Positions 1-5,236 of a stretch of DNA of 5,236 nucleotides are shown here, piece by piece. Positions within the stretch are counted from its first letter, which is position 1. Each line of letters begins with the position of its first letter. The notes below the pieces were generated by a model, which saw nothing but the letters and a program-made list of their open reading frames with translations, was not told where the DNA came from and searched no databases. The translations under genes were made by a program, and so were the position numbers. Source of the DNA: Acidobacteriota bacterium (GTDB lineage: Bacteria; Acidobacteriota; Thermoanaerobaculia; Multivoradales; JAHEKO01); contig JAUWSP010000242.1 in the NCBI GenBank assembly GCA_030610025.1, positions 1-5,236 of the forward strand, in the 5' to 3' direction.

Positions 1-10
1 CACCCGACCA

Positions 11-265
11 TGCCCCTCCGACTCAGGAGACCCCTTGTCCGATCTGGCACCGTCGGTTCCGAGAGGTTCGTCCGGGTGGTTCGACAGGGGGCGCCGAGTC
101 GAGCGCAGAGCAAGAGCCTTGATAGGGCACAGGAGACGGGGCGCGATGACGCGACGAGGTGGCGGCCCTCCCATTGCAGTCTGAGTAGCCGACGCCGTCC
201 GCCTGCGAACCACCCGGACGGGCCTCCACGAGACTTCGGTTGATGTCAGGGACAAAGGAGGGGCA
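11..265. repeat. outer nested complementary arms around the long hairpin
   Basis: TGCCCCTCC at 11-19 is the exact reverse complement of GGAGGGGCA at 257-265, and TTGTCC at 35-40 is the reverse complement of GGACAA at 250-255. Both pairs are correctly nested outside the 63-226 hairpin, so the whole 11-265 stretch could form one large structure. The right arms lie inside the last codons of the minus-strand gene, whose stop codon is at 246-248. These short matches could be chance in GC-rich DNA, so the outer extension is far less certain than the inner stem. Confidence 0.25.
63..226 (+). repeat. long imperfect inverted repeat; possible structured RNA or MITE-like element
   Basis: Bases 69-83 (CGTCCGGGTGGTTCG) are the exact reverse complement of 206-220. 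With two G-T wobbles the pairing extends to 63-83 with 206-226, giving 21 consecutive pairs. It continues inward with small bulges: 85-88 with 202-205, 89-93 with 196-200, 98-101 with 190-193, 103-104 with 188-189, 106-109 with 180-183 and 110-113 with 174-177, about 44 pairs in all. The apical part (114-173) can form AGGGC 124-128 with GCCCT 165-169, and a CGCG-ATGA-CGCG hairpin at 142-153. All three wobble positions (67/222, 68/221, 91/198) read as G-U on the plus strand and as A-C mismatches on the minus strand, which mildly favours a plus-strand RNA. No U-run follows, so it is not a classic intrinsic terminator. I find no SRP, tmRNA, RNase P or tRNA hallmark. The size and irregular-hairpin shape recall 6S RNA, but no diagnostic sequence is visible. 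A short mobile element with terminal inverted repeats is the alternative. Confidence 0.6.
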
Positions 266-1112
266 GACGCTTTCCTTCGGCGGTCTGGAGTGCTACTCCG
301 GGAGCCAGGGGTTGGTCGCCGGCCAGCAGGGCCCCGGAGGCATCGACGAGTCGGAGGCTTCCGCTGCGGGCCAGGCGAGACGCCTGGACGAAGAGAATCA
401 TGCTGCGTCGGCTGGACTTGCGCTTTCCGGCCAGCTCGAAGCGGATGCGGTCGTCGATGGTGATGTCACCTTTGAAACCGTCGTCCAACTTGTAGAACCT
501 GAGATTCACATCGATCTCCCGAATTCCCAGGTCGTAGAGGGATTCAAGGTCGCCCATGCTGGTGCTCTTGCCCCCAATGTCCGCTTGGAGGCGCAGGTAG
601 CGCCAGTTGCGGTCGCTGGCAGAGATGACCCCATCACCATTGCTGTCGAGGGGGCCGAGGCTGTCACACGCTTTCGCAGGTTCAGGTTCAGGTTCCACCT
701 CTGATATCGCCGAGGGCCTACTCTCGGGCGCTGGCTCGAACTCGGTCTCAGGCTCTGGTTCCGGAGTCGGCTCCTGTGCTGGAGCAATCTCAGTCGGCAA
801 GGGAGCAGAGTCCTCAGGTCCTAAGTCTGGCTCTGGTGGGACTTCGACGGCAGGTGCGGGTCGAGACACCGTCTCGGCCGGTACCTCTGGAGGCACAACT
901 TGCAGCTCCAGCCAGCGACGCTCGACCTCTTCTCTCAGCTCCGGGGGCAGCGTCTCGAGCAGTGCCTCCGCTTCGCCCCGAAGCTGGAGAATCTCCTCGA
1001 TGATCCGCTCGACGTCCTCCGGAGGAGGCGATTCCTGGCCCTGCGCCCAGAGATTGGCCCCCTGGACCATAAGGATCGAGATGAGTGCGATAGTCAGAGC
1101 TGTTCGTAACAT
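246..1112 (-). CDS. secreted Pro/Glu-rich protein with C-terminal EF-hand-like domain
   Basis: The 288-residue product starts with a signal peptide (Arg3, hydrophobic residues 5-16, probable cleavage after Ala23 in NLWA-QGQ), so it should be exported. Residues 30-70 look helical and charged. Residues about 74-148 are a low-complexity Pro/Glu/Ala linker rich in PEP repeats, typical of an extended spacer. The C-terminal domain contains a canonical EF-hand loop at 156-167, DSNGDGVISASD, with ligands D156, N158, D160 and D167 plus G161 and I163. A second, degenerate loop begins near D178 and is followed by GDLESLYDLGIREIDVNL. This order (a calcium loop, W..L, a second loop, then a SL..LGI..I segment) resembles EF-hand or dockerin-like modules of secreted calcium-binding proteins. 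The only two cysteines, C149 and C287, bracket that domain and could form a disulfide. No strong Shine-Dalgarno is seen, only a GGA 8 nt before the ATG. The start is chosen because it gives an intact signal peptide. The gene is divergent from the sigma-factor operon. Family and function are unrecognised; calcium binding is inferred. Confidence 0.85.
   Translation of the reverse strand: MLRTALTIALISILMVQGANLWAQGQESPPPEDVERIIEEILQLRGEAEALLETLPPELREEVERRWLELQVVPPEVPAETVSRPAPAVEVPPEPDLGPEDSAPLPTEIAPAQEPTPEPEPETEFEPAPESRPSAISEVEPEPEPAKACDSLGPLDSNGDGVISASDRNWRYLRLQADIGGKSTSMGDLESLYDLGIREIDVNLRFYKLDDGFKGDITIDDRIRFELAGKRKSSRRSMILFVQASRLARSGSLRLVDASGALLAGDQPLAPGVALQTAEGKRLPLLCP
678..695. repeat. AGGTTC x3 hexamer tandem repeat in the linker
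   Basis: Three exact tandem AGGTTC units lie within the Pro/Glu linker of the minus-strand secreted protein, where they read as alternating Glu-Pro codons (GAA CCT). Six-base units keep frame on slippage, so the linker length may vary between strains. Confidence 0.8.
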
Positions 1113-1347
1113 GAACTGTGTCCGGCCTATCTCTGGAGCTCGCCGTGCATGCCCAGGAACTGCGGGCTTGATCTCCTGCTGTACGGCGCCCCGAGTTTAC
1201 CGTTTGCAAGGCATGTGCCTGGGTGGTTGGGGCCAGAGAAGGTACCGATTGGACCCACCTCGACCTCGAGGGCGACTTCTCCCGGCGCGACGTGTGGGAG
1301 ATGATGGTGCCAGGTCCGACTAACGACACGAGTCGAGGGTGCGTCTA
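1113..1347. promoter_or_regulatory. divergent intergenic control region
   Basis: These 235 bases separate the divergently oriented secreted-protein gene and the sigma-factor gene, so promoters for both should lie here. I see no convincing -35/-10 pair for a housekeeping or ECF sigma. A GGAAC at 1156-1160 resembles an ECF -35 element but lacks a clear partner at the right spacing. An imperfect palindrome, AGGCA-TG-TGCCT, lies at 1209-1220 and could be an operator, though it is short. Autoregulation by the adjacent sigma factor is common for ECF systems but is not demonstrated here. Confidence 0.45.
1335..1339 (+). promoter_or_regulatory. ribosome binding site of the sigma-factor gene
   Basis: GAGGG lies 8 nt before the ATG at 1348. 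It favours that start over the GTG at 1339, which would overlap the site, and over the ATG at 1357, whose only purine-rich run (1351-1356) abuts the codon. Confidence 0.55.
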
Positions 1348-1938
1348 ATGAGAGGAATGGAGGGAAATGACCTTGAACTCGTGGAGCAAGCGCGCGCCGG
1401 AGACTCCGACGCCTTCAGAGAGCTTGTCGAAGGACACAGTCAGAGAATCTTCCGTACGGCCTACCGTCTCACGGGCAGTGAACAAAACGCCGAAGACGTG
1501 GTCCAGGAGGCCTTTCTCCGGGCCTACCGCAAGCTCCACCTTTTCGACGGCAGATCGCAGTTCGGCACCTGGCTGCACCGCATCGCCGTCAATTGCGCCA
1601 TGGACCTGATGAGAAAAGAGGGGCGTCGCTCCCAACGCGAAACCGCCGAAGAGCGTACCGAGCTCGAAGCGATGGTGAATGGAGATCCGCGCCCCGATCG
1701 CATGGCCGAAAGCAGCGAGATTGGAAAGGCCGTCCAGCAGGTGCTCCTATCCTTGAGTCCCACGGAACGAACGGCATTCTTGCTACGCCATTTCGAAGGA
1801 CATACCAGCGCCGAGATCGGGCGCATTCTGGGAATTCGGGCCGGCGCGTCCAGGAACGCGGTTTTCCGGGCGGTCAAGAAACTGAGAGCCGCTCTCGGCC
1901 CGATGGTGGAGGAAAGCCATGAAGTCAGTCACGGATGA
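1348..1938 (+). CDS. ECF-type RNA polymerase sigma factor (sigma-70 family)
   Basis: This 196-residue protein is of usual ECF size and has only the two core sigma domains. Region 2 spans about residues 22-91 and includes the conserved core-binding and -10 recognition segments: the AEDVVQEAFLRAYR helix (48-61), FGTWLHRIAVNCAMDLMRK (72-90) and a basic tail. A charged linker (92-125) leads to region 4 at about 127-181, with LSLSPTERTAFLLRHFEG and a helix-turn-helix (HTSAEIGRILGI then RAGASRNAVFRAVKKLR) that would bind the -35 element. It should direct core polymerase to a specific promoter set. The recognition helix has ASRNAVFRAV in place of the common GTVKSRLHRAR, so promoter specificity may be unusual. 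The start at 1348 is preferred for its ribosome binding site. A GTG at 1339 would add three residues, and an ATG at 1357 also precedes the domain. Its 3' end overlaps the next gene by 20 nt, which suggests translational coupling with a regulator. The family call is firm; the signal and regulon are unknown. Confidence 0.95.
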   Translation: MRGMEGNDLELVEQARAGDSDAFRELVEGHSQRIFRTAYRLTGSEQNAEDVVQEAFLRAYRKLHLFDGRSQFGTWLHRIAVNCAMDLMRKEGRRSQRETAEERTELEAMVNGDPRPDRMAESSEIGKAVQQVLLSLSPTERTAFLLRHFEGHTSAEIGRILGIRAGASRNAVFRAVKKLRAALGPMVEESHEVSHG

Positions 1939-2689
1939 CCAACTGATTCTCTATTACTACGGTGAAGCTCCCGATGCCGAGGAGCTGGGACGGCAGATCG
2001 AGGCTTCACCAGAGCTCCAGCGACGCTTCGAAACGTTGCGCGGCATCCTGGACTCGGTCGAGGAGTCCGAGATCCCGGAGCGCCATCCTTCTTATGGGTC
2101 GGTGGTCTGGCATCGGTTGGCTCCCCAGCTGGAGCAACGTCGCTCCCGGTTCTGGAATTGGCAGCTTCTCAAGCCGCGCCGTCAGTGGACTCTGGTGGCG
2201 GCGACACTGCTGCTCGTCGTGGTTGCCTTCCTCGCCGGTCGTCTCTGGCCCAGGCAGCAGGTCGAGATCGCCGCAATCGGCTACGACGGCCAGGAGCGGA
2301 TTCTTCTCCTGACCGTTGCCGATCATCTGGAGAGATCCGAGATGTTGCTGGTGGAATTGGCCAACACCCGGGACAACGGAGAGTTCGACATCTCGGCCGA
2401 GCGCCAGTTGGCCGGCCAGCTGAAGTCCGACAGTCGCCTTTATCGTCAAGCTGCCAAGCAGTCGGGGCAGGCCGATGTGGCGGCTCTCCTGGAGCAGCTG
2501 GAGAGAGTGCTGGTGGAGTTGGCCAACAGTCCGGAGACGATTCCCTCCTCCGACCTCGGAGAGCTACGAGCGCTCCTCGACGAGGGAAATCTGCTGTTCA
2601 AAGTTCGCATCGTGGGATCTCGCCTTCGAGAAGAAGGCCGAGGCACCAAGAACCCCGTTTCAGAAGAGCGTTCCGCTCTCGATGTATAG
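1919..2689 (+). CDS. single-pass membrane anti-sigma-factor-like protein
   Basis: The 256-residue protein has a cytoplasmic N-terminal part (1-88) opening with TDDQLILYYYGEA and a short helical stretch to about residue 50. One transmembrane helix follows at about 90-110 (TLVAATLLLVVVAFLAGRLW), flanked by RR on the inner side, and then a roughly 145-residue extracytoplasmic part. That last part is predicted mostly helical and holds two similar segments (EMLLVELAN at 141-149, RVLVELANS at 196-204), ending with LLFKVRIVGSRLREE. The position directly after the sigma gene, the 20-nt overlap and the topology argue that it binds and inhibits that sigma factor. The protein contains no cysteine, so the usual HxxxCxxC zinc anti-sigma motif is absent. 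The opening sequence nevertheless resembles N-termini of acidobacterial anti-sigma-like proteins. The start has a strong GGAGGA (1908-1913) five nucleotides upstream. The anti-sigma role is inferred from context, not from a diagnostic motif. Confidence 0.85.
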   Translation: MKSVTDDQLILYYYGEAPDAEELGRQIEASPELQRRFETLRGILDSVEESEIPERHPSYGSVVWHRLAPQLEQRRSRFWNWQLLKPRRQWTLVAATLLLVVVAFLAGRLWPRQQVEIAAIGYDGQERILLLTVADHLERSEMLLVELANTRDNGEFDISAERQLAGQLKSDSRLYRQAAKQSGQADVAALLEQLERVLVELANSPETIPSSDLGELRALLDEGNLLFKVRIVGSRLREEGRGTKNPVSEERSALDV

Positions 2690-2701
2690 GAGACAACCAT
2701 C

Positions 2702-4120
2702 ATGAAGAAACTACAGCCCAATCTCACCTATCTTTCCATTGCATTGCTGCTGATGGCGTCGCCGCTCATGGCGTGGATGGGAGTCAACGTCACGTGGAAC
2801 GCTCCCGACCCGGCAGAGGGTGGGCGGAGCGACACCTACCGCGAGGCCCAGCGGGCCTTGACGAATGAAGACTGGGAAGATGCGGAGATCCTCTTTACAC
2901 AAGTGGCCGATGGCGGCGGCAGCGATGCCGATGCGGCTCTGTATTGGAAGGCCTACGTGCAGCTCAAGCGGGGCCGCGCGAGCCTCGCCCGCCAGACCGT
3001 TCAGGAGCTGGAGCGTGACTATTCTGAGAGCTCCTGGATCGACGATGCCCGAGCTCTCGAAGTCGAAGCCAGGCAAGCGAGTGGTCGGGCCGTAGACCCT
3101 GGGGACGAAGAGGACGAAGAGCTCAAGCTCTACGCCTTGAACTCCCTCATGCACATGGACTCTGAACGAGCCATTCCGGTCCTCGAGGACTTTCTTCAGG
3201 GCGATCACTCGGTGGAGCTGAAGGAGAAGGCGCTTTTTGTTCTCAGCCAGAGCGGCTCCTCGCGTGCCCGGGAGATCCTGGAATCGGTCGCCAAGGGTCA
3301 GCAGCATCCAGAGCTGGCGATGAAGGCCATCGAGTTCCTGGGTCTCGAAGGAGGCCCCGAAACCGGCCAGGCTTTGCAAGAGATCTACTCCTCGGCCACA
3401 GACCCACGAGTCAAGTCGAAGGCTCTCGAAGGACTCATGCTGGGTGACCACGAGGAGGCGGTCCTGGCGGCTGCTCGCGGGGAGTCGGATCCCGACCTGC
3501 GCGCCAGAGCGGTAGAGATGCTGGGCATCATGGATGCCCGGACCGAGCTTCAAGAGCTCTATCGGACCGAGACTTCGCCCGAGGTCAAAGCAAAGATCCT
3601 CGAGGGTCTCTTCATCGCCGGTGATGCCACCACTCTTTCGGACCTGGCTCGCACGGAACCGGATCCAGCTCTCCGCCGCAAGGCCATCGAGGGTCTGGGT
3701 CTGGTGGACTCCCAGGAGTCGAGTGAGGCACTCGCTTCTCTCTACGAGAGTGAGACCGACACAGAGACCAGGAAGAAGATCTTGGAGGCCTTCTTCCTGA
3801 TGGATGATGCGGAGACCCTGGGCAGACTGGCTCGCACGGAGCCGGACCCGGAGCTCAGAGCCAAGGCGATCGAAAGTCTTGGACTGGTCTCGACCGACGA
3901 TTCTCGTGGAACCCTGAAGGCTCTCTACTCGAGCGAAACCGATCGAGACATCAAGGAGAGCATTCTCCGGGCCTTCATGCTGCAGGAGAACCACGAAGCC
4001 CTCATCGAGGTGGTGCGAAGTGAGGAGGACCGGGAGCTGCGAAAGAAGGCTTTGGAGTACCTGTCGTTTATCGACTCTGACGAGGCGATGGACTTCCTGC
4101 TCACCGCCCTCGAGGACTAG
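2702..4120 (+). CDS. exported TPR-like / HEAT-repeat protein
   Basis: The 472-residue protein begins with a signal peptide (KK at 2-3, hydrophobic core 9-23, probable cleavage after Ala24 in SPLMA-WMG). Residues 45-125 look like paired TPR-type helices (YREAQRALTNEDWEDAEILF, then AALYWKAYVQLKRGRASLA), similar to periplasmic scaffold proteins. After an acidic stretch at 134-140, residues 138-472 are about eleven HEAT-type helical repeats. From 228 they are arranged as four copies of a two-repeat unit of 58-61 residues with consensus LYxSETD...KILEGLF...LARTEPDPELRxKAIExLGLVD. Such solenoids bind other proteins and usually have no catalytic role. The mature protein has no cysteine. AGGAGA at 2688-2693 lies 8 nt before the ATG, and the gap to the preceding gene is only 12 nt, so it is very likely co-transcribed with the sigma/anti-sigma pair. 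It is probably periplasmic or surface-associated. The specific partner is unknown; the anti-sigma's extracytoplasmic domain is a reasonable candidate. Confidence 0.92.
   Translation: MKKLQPNLTYLSIALLLMASPLMAWMGVNVTWNAPDPAEGGRSDTYREAQRALTNEDWEDAEILFTQVADGGGSDADAALYWKAYVQLKRGRASLARQTVQELERDYSESSWIDDARALEVEARQASGRAVDPGDEEDEELKLYALNSLMHMDSERAIPVLEDFLQGDHSVELKEKALFVLSQSGSSRAREILESVAKGQQHPELAMKAIEFLGLEGGPETGQALQEIYSSATDPRVKSKALEGLMLGDHEEAVLAAARGESDPDLRARAVEMLGIMDARTELQELYRTETSPEVKAKILEGLFIAGDATTLSDLARTEPDPALRRKAIEGLGLVDSQESSEALASLYESETDTETRKKILEAFFLMDDAETLGRLARTEPDPELRAKAIESLGLVSTDDSRGTLKALYSSETDRDIKESILRAFMLQENHEALIEVVRSEEDRELRKKALEYLSFIDSDEAMDFLLTALED
3383..4102 (+). repeat. four tandem copies of a ~183-bp coding unit (double HEAT repeat)
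   Basis: Units begin at 3383, 3557, 3740 and 3923, a period of 174, 183 and 183 bp, corresponding to protein residues 228, 286, 347 and 408. Similarity is visible at DNA level between the second and third units: GCTCGCACGGA recurs at 3647 and 3830, exactly 183 bp apart, and is followed by closely matching codons for EPDP.LR.KAIE.LGLV. The array therefore probably grew by tandem duplication of a two-repeat module. Confidence 0.8.
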
Positions 4121-4165
4121 TCGAGGCCCGACCCAACAAGAACCGAGAAACGAGTGGAGACGATC

Positions 4166-5236
4166 ATGAGAACTTCCTTGCTGGTAGTCGTCGGTCTGGT
4201 CGCGCTGTCCTCCTTGGTGATGGCCGGTGCACCCGACATCGTGAATTCAGAGATTGCGATCGAACAGGCGGGGGCGAGCTTGAGCAATTCTGTGGGCGAC
4301 CTGTTGAAGAGAGACTCTGAGACTCGCTGGATCGCGTGGAGCGTTCCCGCTGTCGAAGGGCATCGATATCTCTGCTGCTGGGGCCGGGGAGACAAGCTGT
4401 CGCAGAGAGGGGCCTGCTCCCTGGAGAGCCGGGATCGCCATTTCGTCATGTCGGAGGGACACGATTTCGACCGTCCGCCAGAGAATCGGGAGATATCGGT
4501 ACTTCTGCGGGCTGAGGAGAGTCGAGTGGAAGAAGTACGTGTCTACTCCGAGAACTGCCGGCTGGATGCGGGGGGGCGGGCTCTCACCTGGTTGGAGCCG
4601 GTGAGTGCGGACCAGAGCGTCGCCTGGCTGACTACCCTGATTGGAGAGGTGATGGACCAGGGGAACCCTGAGGACCTGGCGGACGAGGCACTGATGGCTC
4701 TCGCCCTCCACCGGGGCCCGGCTGCTGACCGGGAGTTGGCTACGCTTGCAGGCTCGGGTCTGTCGGACTCGCGGCGCGAAGAGGCCATCTTCTGGCTCGG
4801 GGAGGCAAGGGGACAGGCCGGTCTCGAGGCTCTCGACCGCCTGCTCGAAAACGAGAGAGATGCGGACATCAAGACTCATATCGCCTTCGCCCTCACCTTG
4901 AGCTCGGCGCCTGGAGCCATAGAGAGGCTCACGGCCATGGGGCGCACCGACCCCGACCCGGAAGTGCGGGGAGAAGCTCTCTTCTGGTTGGGTCAGGAAG
5001 GCGGTGCAGGGGCCGTCGATGCCATCCAGAGCGCAGTCGAGTCGGATTCGAGTCGAGAGGTCAGGGAGCAGGCGATCTTCGCCCTCAGTCAGCTACCCGA
5101 CGGCCAGGGTACCGACTTGCTGTTGGAGATCGTCCAAGACAAGTCCCAAGACGCATCGGTGCGCCAAGTGGCCCTGTTCTGGTTGGCTCAATCGGAGGAC
5201 GACCGAGCCCTGGACCTGATCTCCGACATCCTCAAA
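4166..5236 (+). CDS. exported HEAT-repeat protein with Cys-containing N-terminal domain (3' incomplete)
   Basis: The frame from ATG 4166 stays open for 357 codons to the window edge with no stop, so the C-terminus is missing. Residues 1-20 form a signal peptide (MRTSLLVVVGLVALSSLVMA, cleavage before GAP). Residues 21-145 form a distinct domain with W55, W59, a CC pair at 70-71 (RYLCCWG), C84 and C131. These are the only four cysteines seen and could make two disulfides after export. From about residue 147, HEAT-type repeats of about 31-33 residues follow, with recurring EEAIFWLGEA, GEALFWLGQE, EQAIFALSQL and QVALFWLAQS helices. GGAG at 4156-4159, six nucleotides before the ATG, supports the start. 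A 45-nt gap without a terminator separates it from the previous HEAT gene, so it is probably in the same operon. The repeats share DPDPEVR-type turns with the upstream protein, but the N-terminal domains differ, so the two are not simple duplicates. Function is unrecognised; an exported protein-binding scaffold or sensor is inferred. Confidence 0.9.
   Translation, partial: MRTSLLVVVGLVALSSLVMAGAPDIVNSEIAIEQAGASLSNSVGDLLKRDSETRWIAWSVPAVEGHRYLCCWGRGDKLSQRGACSLESRDRHFVMSEGHDFDRPPENREISVLLRAEESRVEEVRVYSENCRLDAGGRALTWLEPVSADQSVAWLTTLIGEVMDQGNPEDLADEALMALALHRGPAADRELATLAGSGLSDSRREEAIFWLGEARGQAGLEALDRLLENERDADIKTHIAFALTLSSAPGAIERLTAMGRTDPDPEVRGEALFWLGQEGGAGAVDAIQSAVESDSSREVREQAIFALSQLPDGQGTDLLLEIVQDKSQDASVRQVALFWLAQSEDDRALDLISDILK

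Noticed and set aside
63..76. GAGGTTCGTCCGGG resembles the conserved 5' segment of RNase P RNA (GAGGAAAGTCCGGG)
   Set aside because: No other RNase P hallmark follows within the next several hundred bases, and the segment is fully explained as one arm of the inverted repeat.
78..88. GGTTCGACAGG resembles a tRNA T-arm
   Set aside because: No complementary T-stem, anticodon arm or acceptor stem can be built around it.
10..243. Plus-strand 77-codon and overlapping minus-strand 68-codon open frames in the left region
   Set aside because: Both run through the inverted repeat, have Arg/Pro/Ser-rich composition typical of chance frames in GC-rich DNA, and lack a domain or convincing ribosome binding site.
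1156..1190. GGAAC at 1156-1160 as the -35 of an autoregulated ECF promoter
   Set aside because: No acceptable -10 element is found at 15-17 nt spacing, and the five-base match is expected by chance.
607..1323. Long plus-strand open frame (238 codons) rich in Ser/Gly
   Set aside because: It is the antisense shadow of the minus-strand secreted protein. The opposite strand has the signal peptide and EF-hand loop.
2711..3994. 427-codon minus-strand open frame
   Set aside because: It is antisense to the HEAT-repeat gene. The plus strand shows the signal peptide, ribosome binding site and periodic repeats; the minus frame has no recognisable motif.
4121..4165. Possible terminator between the two HEAT genes
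   Set aside because: The 45-nt gap has no stable GC-rich stem followed by a T-run, so read-through is the simpler reading.
4247..4879. 210-codon minus-strand open frame near the right edge
   Set aside because: It is antisense to the uninterrupted plus-strand HEAT-repeat frame that starts at 4166 with a signal peptide.

Overview
The window is GC-rich, densely coded bacterial chromosome, most likely from Acidobacteriota. That assignment is inferred from the combination of a small sigma factor, a cysteine-free single-pass anti-sigma-like protein and secreted HEAT-repeat proteins in one operon. No rRNA, tRNA or housekeeping marker is present to confirm it.

Layout. Bases 1-245 hold no gene I can support. 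They do contain a striking long imperfect inverted repeat (about 63-226), nested inside weaker complementary arms (11-19 with 257-265, and 35-40 with 250-255). Bases 246-1112 (minus strand) encode a secreted protein with a signal peptide, a short helical segment, a Pro/Glu-rich linker and a C-terminal EF-hand-like domain. Bases 1113-1347 are a divergent intergenic region. From 1348 to the right edge, four genes run in one direction with short gaps or overlaps: an ECF-type sigma factor (1348-1938), a membrane-anchored anti-sigma-like protein overlapping it by 20 nt (1919-2689), a secreted TPR/HEAT-repeat protein (2702-4120) and a second secreted HEAT-repeat protein that runs off the window (4166-5236, incomplete).

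How they may work together (inference). The sigma factor would be held at the membrane by the single-pass partner. The two exported helical-repeat proteins, co-transcribed with this pair, would act in the periplasm or at the outer surface. They could be the sensor or ligand for the anti-sigma protein's helical periplasmic domain, or the regulon output. The divergent EF-hand protein could be a further envelope component sharing the control region. The most unusual points are this four-gene cell-envelope signalling cassette and the unassigned 164-nt hairpin element at the left end.
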